Below are positions 1 through 8,767 of a DNA stretch of 64,000 nucleotides, piece by piece. A program made the position numbers and the translations under genes. This DNA comes from Nitrincola salilacus (GTDB taxonomy: Bacteria; Pseudomonadota; Gammaproteobacteria; Pseudomonadales; Balneatricaceae): positions 4,340,001 through 4,404,000 of the forward strand of contig NZ_CP176580.1 in NCBI RefSeq assembly GCF_046271865.1, written 5' to 3'. How positions within the stretch are numbered: position 1 is the stretch's first letter; the number at the start of each line of letters is the position of its first letter. Under the pieces are notes generated by a model. It saw only the letters and a program-made list of their open reading frames with translations, was not told the origin of the DNA and made no database searches.

Positions 1-1391
1 AAACGGTCGGCTCTTTTCAGTTGCTGCTGAATATGAGATCGCGTTTCCATCGGCGTCGTGGCAGCTGCCATTGAGATGATATTCAGCGGATTACGTAGTT
101 CATGGGCGATGGAGGCCGACAATGCACCCAGCTCCACCAGGTGCTCCTGATCCAGCCGCTTGCGCTCTGCATCGGCCAGTTTCAGTGACTGCTCCAGAAT
201 CCGGCAACTGCTGAGCAGCAGTGCGGCAAACACCTCACCCTGCAGACGATACCCTGGCGTGACATCTTCCCAGCCGGGCAGCTCGTAATACCAGTCCTGA
301 AGACCTCGTTGGCAGCGGATCTTCAGTGCTGCGGTGGAAAGTGGCGTATCCGGAAGCTCAACCCCCACATTCATTCGGAGCTGCTGCGATAGTAACTGCT
401 CACTCAGGCGCGCAAGCTCGGGCCAGCTTTCGCTTTTCTGCAACTGCAGGCGCCAACGCTCCAGCATCAGTTCGGTCAATTGCACGCCGGGATAAATCAG
501 CCCACGCGCCAGTCGTGCGACAGGTTGATAACAGGCAGATGCCAACAGCAACAGTACAACGGAGTAAAGCCACAACTGCCAGGCCGGCACCTCGGCCAAT
601 GCACGCATGCCGAGCTGCCCCAATGATGCACTGACCAGCGCCATCAGCGCCATCACCAGCACCAGCATCACAAACCAGAGCAGGGCTTTGTTGGCAAAGG
701 CATTGATACCCAGCAACTGATAGCGCACCACGCCATACACCAGCAGCACCAGATAGCTGGGCAGCAACAGCATCGGCCAGGGGTACCAATCCAGACCAAA
801 CGACAGAAACACAAAACTGGTTGCCAGCATCAGCCCCCAACCACCAGCCATGAACATCGCCTCAATCGATCTGCGCCGATTGCCACTGTGCACCCGCCAA
901 CCGTATGCCAGCACGCCATGAGCCGCTATACCCAGCAAAACGGTATACAGCAGATTGACCCAACCGATCCCCTGAAAGGCAAAAAAAGCCTCGAAGTGGC
1001 TGCTGTGAGTGATCCGGCCACCCTGAAACTGCCAGCTCAGCAGAATCAGCAAGACGGTTAAACCGTAAAGGAGCGGGATAGTGCGCTGGACCCGAGTCAG
1101 CAAGGCATCACTATAACCGGTGGCGACAAACCGCACGGCAAAGTGCAGAAAGAACATCGGCATCAATGGATTTGCCAGCACCAGTGCCATGCCGAGCGTC
1201 TGCCACCCTTGCATGATGGCAATATGCCCGGCACACCAGAGTGCCATCATCGCCGCAAAACCGGCCAGCGCCGGCATCGCCCGCTGACGCTGACCCTGCC
1301 ACCAGAGCCAGCCTGCCAGCAGCACGGCACAGGCGCTGGTCAGCAGCATACTGATTTCGAACAGCAACACTGTGTTAACCGCTGAGTACAC
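1..1391 (-). CDS. Membrane sensor histidine kinase (3' part outside window)
   Basis: Reading leftward from a GTG at 1391 (GAGG about 8 bases upstream) gives one open frame to the window edge, roughly 463 codons. The first 300 or so residues hold seven or eight hydrophobic segments, which resembles the 7TM histidine kinase N-terminal module. A cytoplasmic linker follows, then a dimerisation box with the phospho-acceptor motif SIAHELRNPLN near position 100. The ATPase domain lies outside the window. It is divergent from the cydAB operon, and both share an intergenic region with an FNR box and two palindromes, so it may sense respiratory or envelope state. That link is inference. An alternative ATG lies 14 codons downstream of the GTG. 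Confidence 0.8.
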   Translation of the reverse strand, partial: MYSAVNTVLLFEISMLLTSACAVLLAGWLWWQGQRQRAMPALAGFAAMMALWCAGHIAIMQGWQTLGMALVLANPLMPMFFLHFAVRFVATGYSDALLTRVQRTIPLLYGLTVLLILLSWQFQGGRITHSSHFEAFFAFQGIGWVNLLYTVLLGIAAHGVLAYGWRVHSGNRRRSIEAMFMAGGWGLMLATSFVFLSFGLDWYPWPMLLLPSYLVLLVYGVVRYQLLGINAFANKALLWFVMLVLVMALMALVSASLGQLGMRALAEVPAWQLWLYSVVLLLLASACYQPVARLARGLIYPGVQLTELMLERWRLQLQKSESWPELARLSEQLLSQQLRMNVGVELPDTPLSTAALKIRCQRGLQDWYYELPGWEDVTPGYRLQGEVFAALLLSSCRILEQSLKLADAERKRLDQEHLVELGALSASIAHELRNPLNIISMAAATTPMETRSHIQQQLKRADR

Positions 1392-1408
1392 TGTAAACCT
1401 CGTTTACA
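1392..1408. promoter_or_regulatory. Palindromic operator, copy 1
   Basis: A 17-bp palindrome with arms TGTAAAC and GTTTACA around a CTC centre abuts the GTG of the histidine kinase gene. A second near-identical copy lies 35 bp to the right (centre to centre). The paired arrangement between divergent genes is typical of repressor operators. I cannot name the regulator. Confidence 0.6.
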
Positions 1409-1426
1409 TATATGATTGATGAAAAT

Positions 1427-1443
1427 CGTAAACCTGGTTTACA
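1427..1443. promoter_or_regulatory. Palindromic operator, copy 2
   Basis: A 17-bp palindrome with arms GTAAACC and GGTTTAC around a single T, matching the copy at 1392-1408 at 15 of 17 positions. It lies between the divergent kinase and oxidase genes and upstream of the FNR-type box. Confidence 0.6.
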
Positions 1444-1469
1444 TACTCATCAAGTCTTTTATCGAAAAA

Positions 1470-1483
1470 TTGATATAAATCAA
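1470..1483. promoter_or_regulatory. FNR/Anr box upstream of bd oxidase operon
   Basis: The sequence TTGAT-ATAA-ATCAA is a perfect match to the FNR/Anr consensus TTGAT-N4-ATCAA. It lies 94 bp before the first small ORF of the oxidase operon, so the oxidase is probably under oxygen-responsive control. Whether the effect is activation or repression cannot be read, because no convincing -10 was assigned. Confidence 0.75.
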
Positions 1484-1563
1484 TGAAAAATCTTTGCTAC
1501 CGAAAAGTGGCCGATGTTTTGCATTAACAGTGACAACGACCTGTTGGATATGGAGCATAAAAC

Positions 1564-1665
1564 ATGAGCAGTCTGCTTTTTTCGGAAATTCTGGCACTGG
1601 GCCTGATGGTAGCCGTTGCCCTGGCCCCGACAATCTGGCGCCATCTGCAACAACGGGGTCGCTGA
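1564..1665 (+). CDS. Small membrane protein preceding cydA (33 aa)
   Basis: An ATG with GGAG about 10 bases upstream opens a 33-residue frame, MSSLLFSEILALGLMV followed by a short hydrophobic run and a basic tail (RHLQQRGR). It predicts one transmembrane helix. The stop codon lies one base before the cydA ATG, so translation is probably coupled. Bd oxidases in proteobacteria carry small accessory subunits (CydX, CydH, CydP-type), and position and size fit such a role. I cannot assign it to a named family by sequence alone. Confidence 0.6.
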   Translation: MSSLLFSEILALGLMVAVALAPTIWRHLQQRGR

Positions 1666-1666
1666 G

Positions 1667-3076
1667 ATGGAGCTGGATTCCGCCCTGCTGTCGCGTTTAC
1701 AGTTTGTCTTTACGGTAAGCTTTCATATTATCTTTCCGTCCATCACCATCGGGCTGGCAACACTGATCGCCATCTGGGAGGGTCTGTGGCTGAAAACCGG
1801 TAATCCGGTCTATCTGCAACTGGCCAAGTTCTGGATAAAACCCTTTGCGATCACTTTCGGCATGGGCGTGGTCTCGGGGATCGTACTCTCGTATGAGTTC
1901 GGCACCAACTTCTCTGAGTTCTCCCGCATCACCGGACCGGTACTCGGGCCGCTGATGGCCTATGAAGTGCTGACCGCCTTCTTTCTGGAAGCCGGTTTTC
2001 TGGGTGTAATGCTGTTCGGCTGGCAAAGGGTTGGCCCGAAACTGCACTTCTTCTCCTCTATTGTGGTCGCCATCGGCACTTGGATCTCCGCCTTCTGGAT
2101 CATTGCCGCCAACTCATGGATGCACACACCCGCAGGATACGAAATCGTCGATGGCGTGTTTCATGTAGCCAGTTGGTGGGAGGTGATCTTCAACCCCTCC
2201 ATGCCCTACCGCTTAACGCATATGCTGATGGCCGCGTTTATCACCGCCATATTTGTCGTACTGGCCACCAGTGCCTGGCAGCTCAAGCGTGAACCAGACA
2301 GCAAGATGGCGCGCAAGGGCCTGTCGATGACCCTCTGGTTTGCACTGATTCTGACACCTCTGCAAGCCTATATCGGCGACCTGCACGGTCTTAATGTGAA
2401 GGAGCACCAACCCATCAAACTGGCAGCAATGGAAGGGATCTGGCCGGCGCAGGAATCAGGCGCGCCGCTGCTACTGTTTGCAGTGCCCGATCAACAGGCC
2501 GAAGAGAACCATTTTGAGATCGCTATTCCAAAACTTGCCAGCCTGATCCTGACCCATGAACTGAATGGCGAATTAACGGGGCTGACTTCGGTGCCTGCTG
2601 ATGAACGTCCGAATGTGGCGATCGTTTTCTATTCGTTCCGTGTCATGGTCGGTATCGGCGTGCTGATGATACTGGTGAGCCTGGCCGGACTGTATCTGCG
2701 CAGGAAAGGTACCCTCTTCCAGCATCGCGGCTTTCTGACCTTCTGCAGTTATCTGGCTCCAATCGGCATTATCGCAGTACTGGCTGGCTGGTATGTAGTC
2801 GAGGTGGGTCGTCAGCCCTGGCTGGTGCAGGGGCTGGTGCGCACCATTGATGTGGTATCCCCCCTGCCAGCTGAACGCGTGTTGTTCTCGCTGACGCTGT
2901 TTGTACTGACCTACAGTCTGCTGTTGGGAGTTTACCTCTACTTCATGCGCAAGTTGATTCTCAAGGGGCCACCACCGCTGGAAAAACTCTCGGAGCAACT
3001 GATCGGCGTTAAAGCCGCCGGTTATGCCGTTGCACTGGTCAAGCACCCTAAACCCGATCACCAGGAGGCGAACTGA
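1667..3076 (+). CDS. cioA: Cytochrome bd-type (cyanide-insensitive) quinol oxidase subunit I
   Basis: The 469-residue protein is subunit I of a bd-type quinol oxidase in the inner membrane, which oxidises quinol and reduces oxygen to water. The N-terminus reads MELDSALLSRLQFVFTVSFHIIFPSITIG, with the heme-ligand histidine in FHIIFP. The buried acidic segment AYEVLTAFFLEAGFLG and the GRQPW motif of the quinol side are intact. The Q loop is short, as in CioA/YthA-type enzymes rather than E. coli CydA. The open frame extends 17 codons further upstream, but the ATG at 1667 gives the canonical start and sits right after the upstream small ORF. It overlaps cydB by one base (TGATG). Confidence 0.93.
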   Translation: MELDSALLSRLQFVFTVSFHIIFPSITIGLATLIAIWEGLWLKTGNPVYLQLAKFWIKPFAITFGMGVVSGIVLSYEFGTNFSEFSRITGPVLGPLMAYEVLTAFFLEAGFLGVMLFGWQRVGPKLHFFSSIVVAIGTWISAFWIIAANSWMHTPAGYEIVDGVFHVASWWEVIFNPSMPYRLTHMLMAAFITAIFVVLATSAWQLKREPDSKMARKGLSMTLWFALILTPLQAYIGDLHGLNVKEHQPIKLAAMEGIWPAQESGAPLLLFAVPDQQAEENHFEIAIPKLASLILTHELNGELTGLTSVPADERPNVAIVFYSFRVMVGIGVLMILVSLAGLYLRRKGTLFQHRGFLTFCSYLAPIGIIAVLAGWYVVEVGRQPWLVQGLVRTIDVVSPLPAERVLFSLTLFVLTYSLLLGVYLYFMRKLILKGPPPLEKLSEQLIGVKAAGYAVALVKHPKPDHQEAN

Positions 3077-4131
3077 TGGAACTCTTCACTGAGCTGCAAT
3101 GGGGCTTACCCCTGTTCTACTTTCTACTGCTCGGCTTTGCCATTCTGATGTATGTGCTGCTGGATGGGTTTGATCTGGGCATCGGCATTCTCTACCCCTG
3201 GTTCAATACAGACGCAGAGCATGATCATCTGATGCGCTCCATCTCGCATGTCTGGGATGGCAACGAGACCTGGCTCGTATTCGGAGGCGTCATCCTCTTT
3301 GCGGCCTTCCCTGCCGCCTATGCTGGGCTCTTATCAATTCTGTACCTACCGATCATGCTGATGCTGATCGGACTGATCTTCAGGGGAGTAGCCTTTGAAT
3401 ATCGCTTCAAGTCCGAGCGCTCTCGCCACTGGTGGAACCGTTCGTTTTCAATCGGATCGAGTCTCGCAGCCTTTTGTCAGGGGCTGATGCTGGGCGCCGT
3501 GGTGCAGGGCATTCCTCAGGATGCGATCAATCTGTCGAGCCTGCAGTGGTTGAACCCTTTCAGCCTGTTTACCGGCCTTGCCGTAATGGCCGGTTATGCC
3601 TTGCTCGGCTGCGCGTATCTGACCATGAAAAGCCGTGGCGCACTGCAGCAGAAAGCCGCCCGCTACGGCCAGCGACTGGTGATCTTCGTGATGCTGGCAA
3701 TGCTGCTGGTCAGCCTGGGTACGCTGATGCTTCAGCCGGAGATCCGTAGCCGCTGGTTTGGCGGCTGGCACACCCTGGTACTGATGACCCTGCCACTGGC
3801 CGCGGCACTGGCGGCACGCCTGCTATTCATTGACCTGGGCCGAGTGCAGCAGCAATACAAAACAGGCCAGCAAGTGCAGGCAATACATGAGAGCCGCCCC
3901 TTCTGGCTCGCTGCCAGTCTGTTTCTGTTTGGTTTCTGCGGGTTGGTGGTGAGCATTTTTCCCTACCTGATACCACCCAAACTCACCTTTTATGATGCCG
4001 CCGCGCCAGATGGCAGCCTGCTGTTTCTGTTGCCGGGGGTACTGATTTTTGTGCCGCTGATTCTGACCTATACCTTCTGGGGATATCATATCTTCCGCGG
4101 CAAGATCGAAGACTACGAGGAGGGCTATTGA
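3076..4131 (+). CDS. cioB: Cytochrome bd-type quinol oxidase subunit II
   Basis: This 351-residue, highly hydrophobic protein is subunit II of the bd oxidase. It starts with a short amphipathic stretch and the segment YVLLDGFDLGIGILYPW, the conserved first-helix motif of CydB/CioB. Further on it has WDGNETWLVFGGVILFAAFPAAYA, also diagnostic. About nine transmembrane helices are predicted by eye. It overlaps cydA by one base and the downstream small ORF by one base, so the four genes form a tight operon. Family members are usually 330-380 residues. Confidence 0.93.
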   Translation: MELFTELQWGLPLFYFLLLGFAILMYVLLDGFDLGIGILYPWFNTDAEHDHLMRSISHVWDGNETWLVFGGVILFAAFPAAYAGLLSILYLPIMLMLIGLIFRGVAFEYRFKSERSRHWWNRSFSIGSSLAAFCQGLMLGAVVQGIPQDAINLSSLQWLNPFSLFTGLAVMAGYALLGCAYLTMKSRGALQQKAARYGQRLVIFVMLAMLLVSLGTLMLQPEIRSRWFGGWHTLVLMTLPLAAALAARLLFIDLGRVQQQYKTGQQVQAIHESRPFWLAASLFLFGFCGLVVSIFPYLIPPKLTFYDAAAPDGSLLFLLPGVLIFVPLILTYTFWGYHIFRGKIEDYEEGY

Positions 4132-4253
4132 TGCTGAAACTCAAACATCCCCTACCCCCTGCGCTCTGGTTTATCCTGCTGTATCTGCTGGGGTTCGGAG
4201 GGCTGACACTGATCGCACTGCTGCTGAAAACCATGATGAACGGATTGATGTAA
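4131..4253 (+). CDS. Small CydX/DUF2474-like membrane protein (40 aa)
   Basis: The ATG at 4131 overlaps the cydB stop codon. The 40-residue product begins MLKLKHPLPPALWFILLYLLG and has one hydrophobic helix rich in Leu and Gly. Short one-helix proteins (CydX; DUF2474 in CioAB operons) are known directly downstream of subunit II genes and stabilise the oxidase. The location and translational overlap support the same role here; the family assignment is inferred. Confidence 0.65.
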   Translation: MLKLKHPLPPALWFILLYLLGFGGLTLIALLLKTMMNGLM

Positions 4254-4363
4254 CTGCAAATGGCAGTGCTGATACAAGCGCCTGATGCAGACAATGCCAT
4301 GAGGCTCCTTTAAACTGAGTCATCGTCCAAATGGGCAGATCGAATCAGCATATTGAGGATCTC

Positions 4364-5092
4364 ATGAGCAGGATCGCAATCGTCACCGGTGGCAGCTCCG
4401 GTATCGGCCGGGCCATCGTCGAGCGCTTATCGAAGCAGGCCTATCGGGTGTTCAATCTGGATATACAGCCGTCGGATCTTGGCGAGTATATTGAGTGCGA
4501 TGTCAGCCAGGTAGCTGATGTAACACGTGCCATCGCCGGGATACTGGATCAGACCCGGCAGTTGGATCTGCTGGTATCCAATGCCGGTCGCCACCTCAGC
4601 GCCACCATCGAAGAGACCGACGAAGCCACACTGGATGCACTCTTTGCACTGAACGTGAAAGGCGCCTATGCCGCCATCAAAGCGGTGCTGCCCCAGATGA
4701 AAACACAGAAGAACGGCTCCATTATCCTGATCGCATCTGATCAGTCATTGATCGGCAAGCGCCACTCCTTCGCCTACAACCTGACCAAGCATGCGTTGGC
4801 GTCGATGGCCAAAACCACAGCGCTTGATTATGCCGCAGACAATATCCGGGTGAATGCCGTATGCCCCGGCACGGTGGAAACGCCACTGTTCCATCAGGCG
4901 ATTGACCGCTACTGCGCGAGCAGCGGAGCCGACAAGACGCAGGTGGTCGCGGAAGAAGCTGCACTCCAGCCGCTGAACCGATTGGGACAACCGGAAGAGG
5001 TTGCGGCGCTGGTCAGCTTTCTGGCCAGTGATGAGGCGAGCTTTATCACCGGTAGCCTGCAGGTGATTGATGGGGGGTATACGGCGCAGTAG
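4364..5092 (+). CDS. Short-chain dehydrogenase/reductase (SDR)
   Basis: The 242-residue protein is a classical SDR that binds NAD(P)H. The cofactor motif TGGSSGIG lies at about residues 8-15, NAG at about 82-84, and the catalytic serine in ILIASDQS is followed by YNLTK (Tyr and Lys of the YxxxK motif). The C-terminal ITGSLQVIDGGYTAQ is typical of the family. A start at 4364 (GAGG about 6 bases upstream) gives the normal N-terminus MSRIAIVTGG; the frame stays open for 11 more codons upstream. The substrate cannot be deduced. It stands alone between the oxidase operon and a GNAT gene. Confidence 0.85.
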   Translation: MSRIAIVTGGSSGIGRAIVERLSKQAYRVFNLDIQPSDLGEYIECDVSQVADVTRAIAGILDQTRQLDLLVSNAGRHLSATIEETDEATLDALFALNVKGAYAAIKAVLPQMKTQKNGSIILIASDQSLIGKRHSFAYNLTKHALASMAKTTALDYAADNIRVNAVCPGTVETPLFHQAIDRYCASSGADKTQVVAEEAALQPLNRLGQPEEVAALVSFLASDEASFITGSLQVIDGGYTAQ

Positions 5093-5255
5093 ATTGTTGA
5101 TGGCATAAGCCAAAAGCTGCCATCTGGCGACTGCGCCTAAATACAATATGGGCTAAGCTCCATGAACAGTCTGGAACTACCGACTTGCAGTGATGGAGCA
5201 TCGAACGTCGGACCAACAATTTTTTATTATCTGGCTATATTTTCAGGACCATTGA

Positions 5256-5681
5256 ATGAGTACTCGTATCGAATTGACAATAAACCCCGAAGAAAGTGAG
5301 CGTTTGGCTATCCTCAAGCCCTTACAGGCTTATAATCTTGCTCAAGCGGGTGACCCTAAACCAGAATCAATCGCGCTGTCAGTCCGTGATGAGCGCACCG
5401 GCGAAATCATTGGAGGTCTTTATGGCCAGATATTTTATCGCTGGTTATTCATCGAGTTACTCGTTATACCTGAGCAAACGAGAGGACAAGGCACAGGCTC
5501 ACGTCTGCTGAGTATGGCTGAAGACTTCGCGCGTGAAGAAGGCTGCGTAGGAATCTGGCTCGATACCTTTGGTTTCCAAGCACCAGAGTTCTACGAAAAA
5601 AATGGTTTTACCAAATTCGGCCAACTGGATAATTTCCCTCCTGAACATAAGCGTTTCTTCTTCCAGAAAACATTAACCTAG
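5256..5681 (+). CDS. GNAT family N-acetyltransferase
   Basis: The 141-residue protein has the full GNAT core: LLVIPEQTRGQGTGSRLLSMAEDFAREEG is the acetyl-CoA pyrophosphate-binding region (Q/R-x-x-G-x-G/A), followed by WLDTFGFQAPEFYEKNGFTKFG, the C-terminal motif of the family. It transfers an acetyl group from acetyl-CoA to an unknown amine. Its 3' end overlaps the convergent dld gene by 9 bases, so the two transcripts collide. Confidence 0.85.
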   Translation: MSTRIELTINPEESERLAILKPLQAYNLAQAGDPKPESIALSVRDERTGEIIGGLYGQIFYRWLFIELLVIPEQTRGQGTGSRLLSMAEDFAREEGCVGIWLDTFGFQAPEFYEKNGFTKFGQLDNFPPEHKRFFFQKTLT

Positions 5682-7421
5682 TACACTAGTTTGATCCCCC
5701 TCTTTTGATCGGACGCAGCAGTTGTCAACCTCGTTATGCTGCCAATGGCGTTGCTTTGAGGTCTTGCCGATGCCAGGGTTAAACTGGTTGGTTGGATCTA
5801 GGGTCTGATAGAAGTCACGCAACGCCGGTTTCGCGTGATAAAGATGACCAACATTGTGTTCAGCCGGGTATTCGGCGCCCCGTGCGTCCAGTAGTGCGCA
5901 GATCTTCTGCTCCAAAGCGTGACAATCAACCCCCTTCTTCACGAGGTATTCTTGGTGCAGAACATGGCAAAGGAAATGCCCGACGTAAATCTTACGTTCA
6001 ATCTGCGCCTCGATCTCGGGTGGAAGCGTCTCAAACCAGTCGATCGCATCTCGCGGCAAAGCTACGTCCAGTGCGACGATATCCTCAATAGTACGGCGAT
6101 GGACTGCTCGGTAGCGCACGACGGCGCCGCCTACAGCAAAGCGATTTAGAAAAGCAGCACGACCTTCGTCTTCTGTGCACTCCAAGTACTCGCCCTGATC
6201 CGAGGGAAAGTGCTCTGAGAGATAGTCGCGCATTTCAGTTATGCAGTCACCTCCTGTACGGAACATCAGATGATGAGTGTAGCGGTTGCGATAATCCACT
6301 AACCGTTTCGGCAGATGCTCGGGAAAAAATCGGGTGACCGCCTGGAGAAGATGGTCCGAAATATTGCGGCCCAGCCGCAGCAATTCGGTGATGCCATCGA
6401 ACCAGCTTTTTGCAGCAAAAGCTCGGGGTACGTTGAGTGTTCCGAATCCGCGGATGAAGAGATAGAGGTCTTTGCCATAGACCTGCGCGGCGTGGAAGGC
6501 ATCCTTGTGCATATATTCCCCAGCGATGGGCAGTGTCCGAAAGCGGCTCAGTAGATCCCGCCGGATCTGTTGCAGCACCGCTGGATCATTGACCCCTAAG
6601 TAGAACACCTGCTCTTTGGGCGCTGTTGGAAAAGTATCCATCCGTACCGCAAACACGGCGAGTTTTCCGGCTGAACCGGAGACTTCATAATGACGACGTG
6701 GATCAGCGTTGAAACGTGCTGGCGTTGGAGCCGAAATATCGCGCACATGATCCTGATATTCACGATCTGAAGCCCAGGCATTGTCTGCGACTTGAATGTC
6801 ACTCTCAGAGTACTTGCCCGCATCCAGACGAGTCAGAATCTCTTGTGGCGATTCGCCCAGATCAACACCCAGATGGTTAACCAGTTCTAGCCGCTGCTCG
6901 GCAGTTACCCGCGCATAAAGAGCCAATTGCGTATAGGCCGGGCCGCGTTGAACCAGCGAACCACCTGAGTTGTTGCATACCCCACCGGTAACCGACGCAC
7001 CGATGCAGCTTGATCCAATCACCGAATGAGGCTCGCGCCCGATAGGGCGCAGCTCGCGTTCCAGTCGGTCAAGTGTGGCCCCCGGCAGACAGATGACCTG
7101 GCGCCCCTCATCGATCAAGTCCACGCGACTGATACGCAAGGTATTGACGATGACGATGGGACGGTCATAGCCTGTACCAAAAGGGGTAGATCCTCCGGTA
7201 AGACCGGTATTGGCTGCCTGCATGATGATAACGACGTCGGCATCAACGCAGGCTTGCAATACTTGCCATTGTTCCCAGAGAGTGCCCGGTTCGACGGCGG
7301 CGGCCACCTCACCGTCACCATATCGGTATCCCTTTCGAAAACGTCGGGTAGTGCGGGAACTGACATGCACGTAGGGCTTGCCGACAATTTTCTTTAGTTG
7401 CGCGATGAGTGCTGTGGACAT
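5673..7421 (-). CDS. dld: Quinone-dependent D-lactate dehydrogenase
   Basis: The 582-residue protein matches E. coli-type Dld (571 aa), a peripheral membrane flavoenzyme that oxidises D-lactate to pyruvate and passes electrons to quinone. The FAD-binding region includes AANTGLTGGSTPFG near residue 70 and SSCIGASVTGGVCNNSGG near residue 135. The C-terminal half contains VGHFLCHVLHQEYLVKKG and EYPAEHNVGHLYHA, typical of the membrane-binding lactate dehydrogenase domain. It is the last gene of the minus-strand operon, 68 bases after dctM. The ribosome-binding site is weak. The neighbours suggest that it closes a pathway from an alcohol through lactaldehyde to pyruvate. Confidence 0.9.
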   Translation of the reverse strand: MSTALIAQLKKIVGKPYVHVSSRTTRRFRKGYRYGDGEVAAAVEPGTLWEQWQVLQACVDADVVIIMQAANTGLTGGSTPFGTGYDRPIVIVNTLRISRVDLIDEGRQVICLPGATLDRLERELRPIGREPHSVIGSSCIGASVTGGVCNNSGGSLVQRGPAYTQLALYARVTAEQRLELVNHLGVDLGESPQEILTRLDAGKYSESDIQVADNAWASDREYQDHVRDISAPTPARFNADPRRHYEVSGSAGKLAVFAVRMDTFPTAPKEQVFYLGVNDPAVLQQIRRDLLSRFRTLPIAGEYMHKDAFHAAQVYGKDLYLFIRGFGTLNVPRAFAAKSWFDGITELLRLGRNISDHLLQAVTRFFPEHLPKRLVDYRNRYTHHLMFRTGGDCITEMRDYLSEHFPSDQGEYLECTEDEGRAAFLNRFAVGGAVVRYRAVHRRTIEDIVALDVALPRDAIDWFETLPPEIEAQIERKIYVGHFLCHVLHQEYLVKKGVDCHALEQKICALLDARGAEYPAEHNVGHLYHAKPALRDFYQTLDPTNQFNPGIGKTSKQRHWQHNEVDNCCVRSKEGDQTSVLG

Positions 7422-7489
7422 TCTATAAGTACCAATCGATATCTCGGGTAAACGGATCTCTCGCTCATGACAGGCGGCTTGGTCACTGC

Positions 7490-8767
7490 TCAGCGCGTCA
7501 TCAAGCTGGGTAAGAACAGAGAGAGCTGTGGCACGAAGGTGATAACCATCAGGCAGACTACGATGACGCCAAGGAAAATCATCAGTGGCCTGAGCATATG
7601 TGTCACCGAACAGCCTGCGATCTGCGCCGCAGCGAACAAGTTAACACCCAAGGGAGGGGTAATCATCCCCAGTGCAAGGTTCACCACCATGACCGTGCCG
7701 AAATGCACCGGCTCAATGCCAACGCGCATGGCGGCGTCCTGAAGGATTGGAGCGAGCACGATGATGCTTGCACCCGTTTCGATAAACATACCGACAACGA
7801 AGAGCATGACATTGATCGCCATCATCAGCGCTATTGGCCCATCAAAGGTTGTCGTCAGCCACAGCGCAGCGGCATCGGGAACACCCTGACGATTTAATAG
7901 ATAGCCCATTAAGCTGGCAGCGCCGATGATGAACATGATAACCGCCGAAGTGATCACCGATTTGCGCAGCACAAGATAGACGTCCTTCAGCGTCATTTCA
8001 CGGTGGAGGAAAAGACCCACAACCAACGCATAGACGACGGCGATAACACTGGCCTCTGTGGGCGTCGTGACCCCTCCATAAATTCCGCCTAAAATCAGCA
8101 GCGGCATCAGCAGCGACCAGATCGCGCGTCGCATCGCTGTGAGCCGTGGCAGCCGCTCCTCGCCGTCGAGTGTGCCCCACCCCTTGATTCGGCACCAGAT
8201 GAACACGGTTATCATCAGGCTACCGGCAATCAGGAAGCCAGGCAGAACACCGGCCAGAAACAGGGCCGGAATAGATGTCTGGGTCGCCACGCCATAGAGG
8301 ATCATCGGAATTGAGGGTGGGAAAATCACACCCAGCTCGGCCGAAACGGCCATGAGGGCCGCAGCGAAGCCCACCGGATAGCCATAATTGCGCATCGCAG
8401 GAATAAGCACAGCCCCAACCGCGAAAGTGGTCGCTACACTTGAGCCCGAAATCGCCGAGAACAGCATGCAGGTCAACACACACGTGATGGCCAGCCCACC
8501 CTGAACTTGGCCAACGAAGGCGCGAGCGAACTCCACGAGGCGTCGCGACAGGCCGCCAACTTCCATCAAATTACCCGCAAGAATAAAGAATGGGATGGCT
8601 GCAAGCGGGAATTTATCCAAGGCGATAAAAATCTGTTGCGGTACAACGATCAGCGGCAGAGTGGTAAATCCCACCAGGCCGATGATCGAGGCAAGTCCCA
8701 AAGCGATGGCAATGGGAACCGCGATAGCAAATAAAATCAACATTGCAGTGATCAAGGCGCTGGTCAT
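7490..8767 (-). CDS. dctM: TRAP transporter large permease DctM
   Basis: The 425-residue protein is the large permease of a TRAP transporter, a sodium-driven importer of organic acids and related solutes. About 12 hydrophobic segments are visible, with conserved DctM motifs such as PFFILAGNLMEVGG, GSSVATTFAVGAVLIPAM and FPPSIPMILYG. ALGMITPPLGVNLF near the C-terminus is also diagnostic. Its start overlaps the dctQ stop by four bases (ATGA). Confidence 0.93.
   Translation of the reverse strand: MTSALITAMLILFAIAVPIAIALGLASIIGLVGFTTLPLIVVPQQIFIALDKFPLAAIPFFILAGNLMEVGGLSRRLVEFARAFVGQVQGGLAITCVLTCMLFSAISGSSVATTFAVGAVLIPAMRNYGYPVGFAAALMAVSAELGVIFPPSIPMILYGVATQTSIPALFLAGVLPGFLIAGSLMITVFIWCRIKGWGTLDGEERLPRLTAMRRAIWSLLMPLLILGGIYGGVTTPTEASVIAVVYALVVGLFLHREMTLKDVYLVLRKSVITSAVIMFIIGAASLMGYLLNRQGVPDAAALWLTTTFDGPIALMMAINVMLFVVGMFIETGASIIVLAPILQDAAMRVGIEPVHFGTVMVVNLALGMITPPLGVNLFAAAQIAGCSVTHMLRPLMIFLGVIVVCLMVITFVPQLSLFLPSLMTR

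Noticed and set aside
5099..5124. Seven-base inverted repeat (GATGGCA/TGCCATC) after the SDR gene
   Set aside because: Short stem, 12-base loop and no T tract; not convincing as a terminator.
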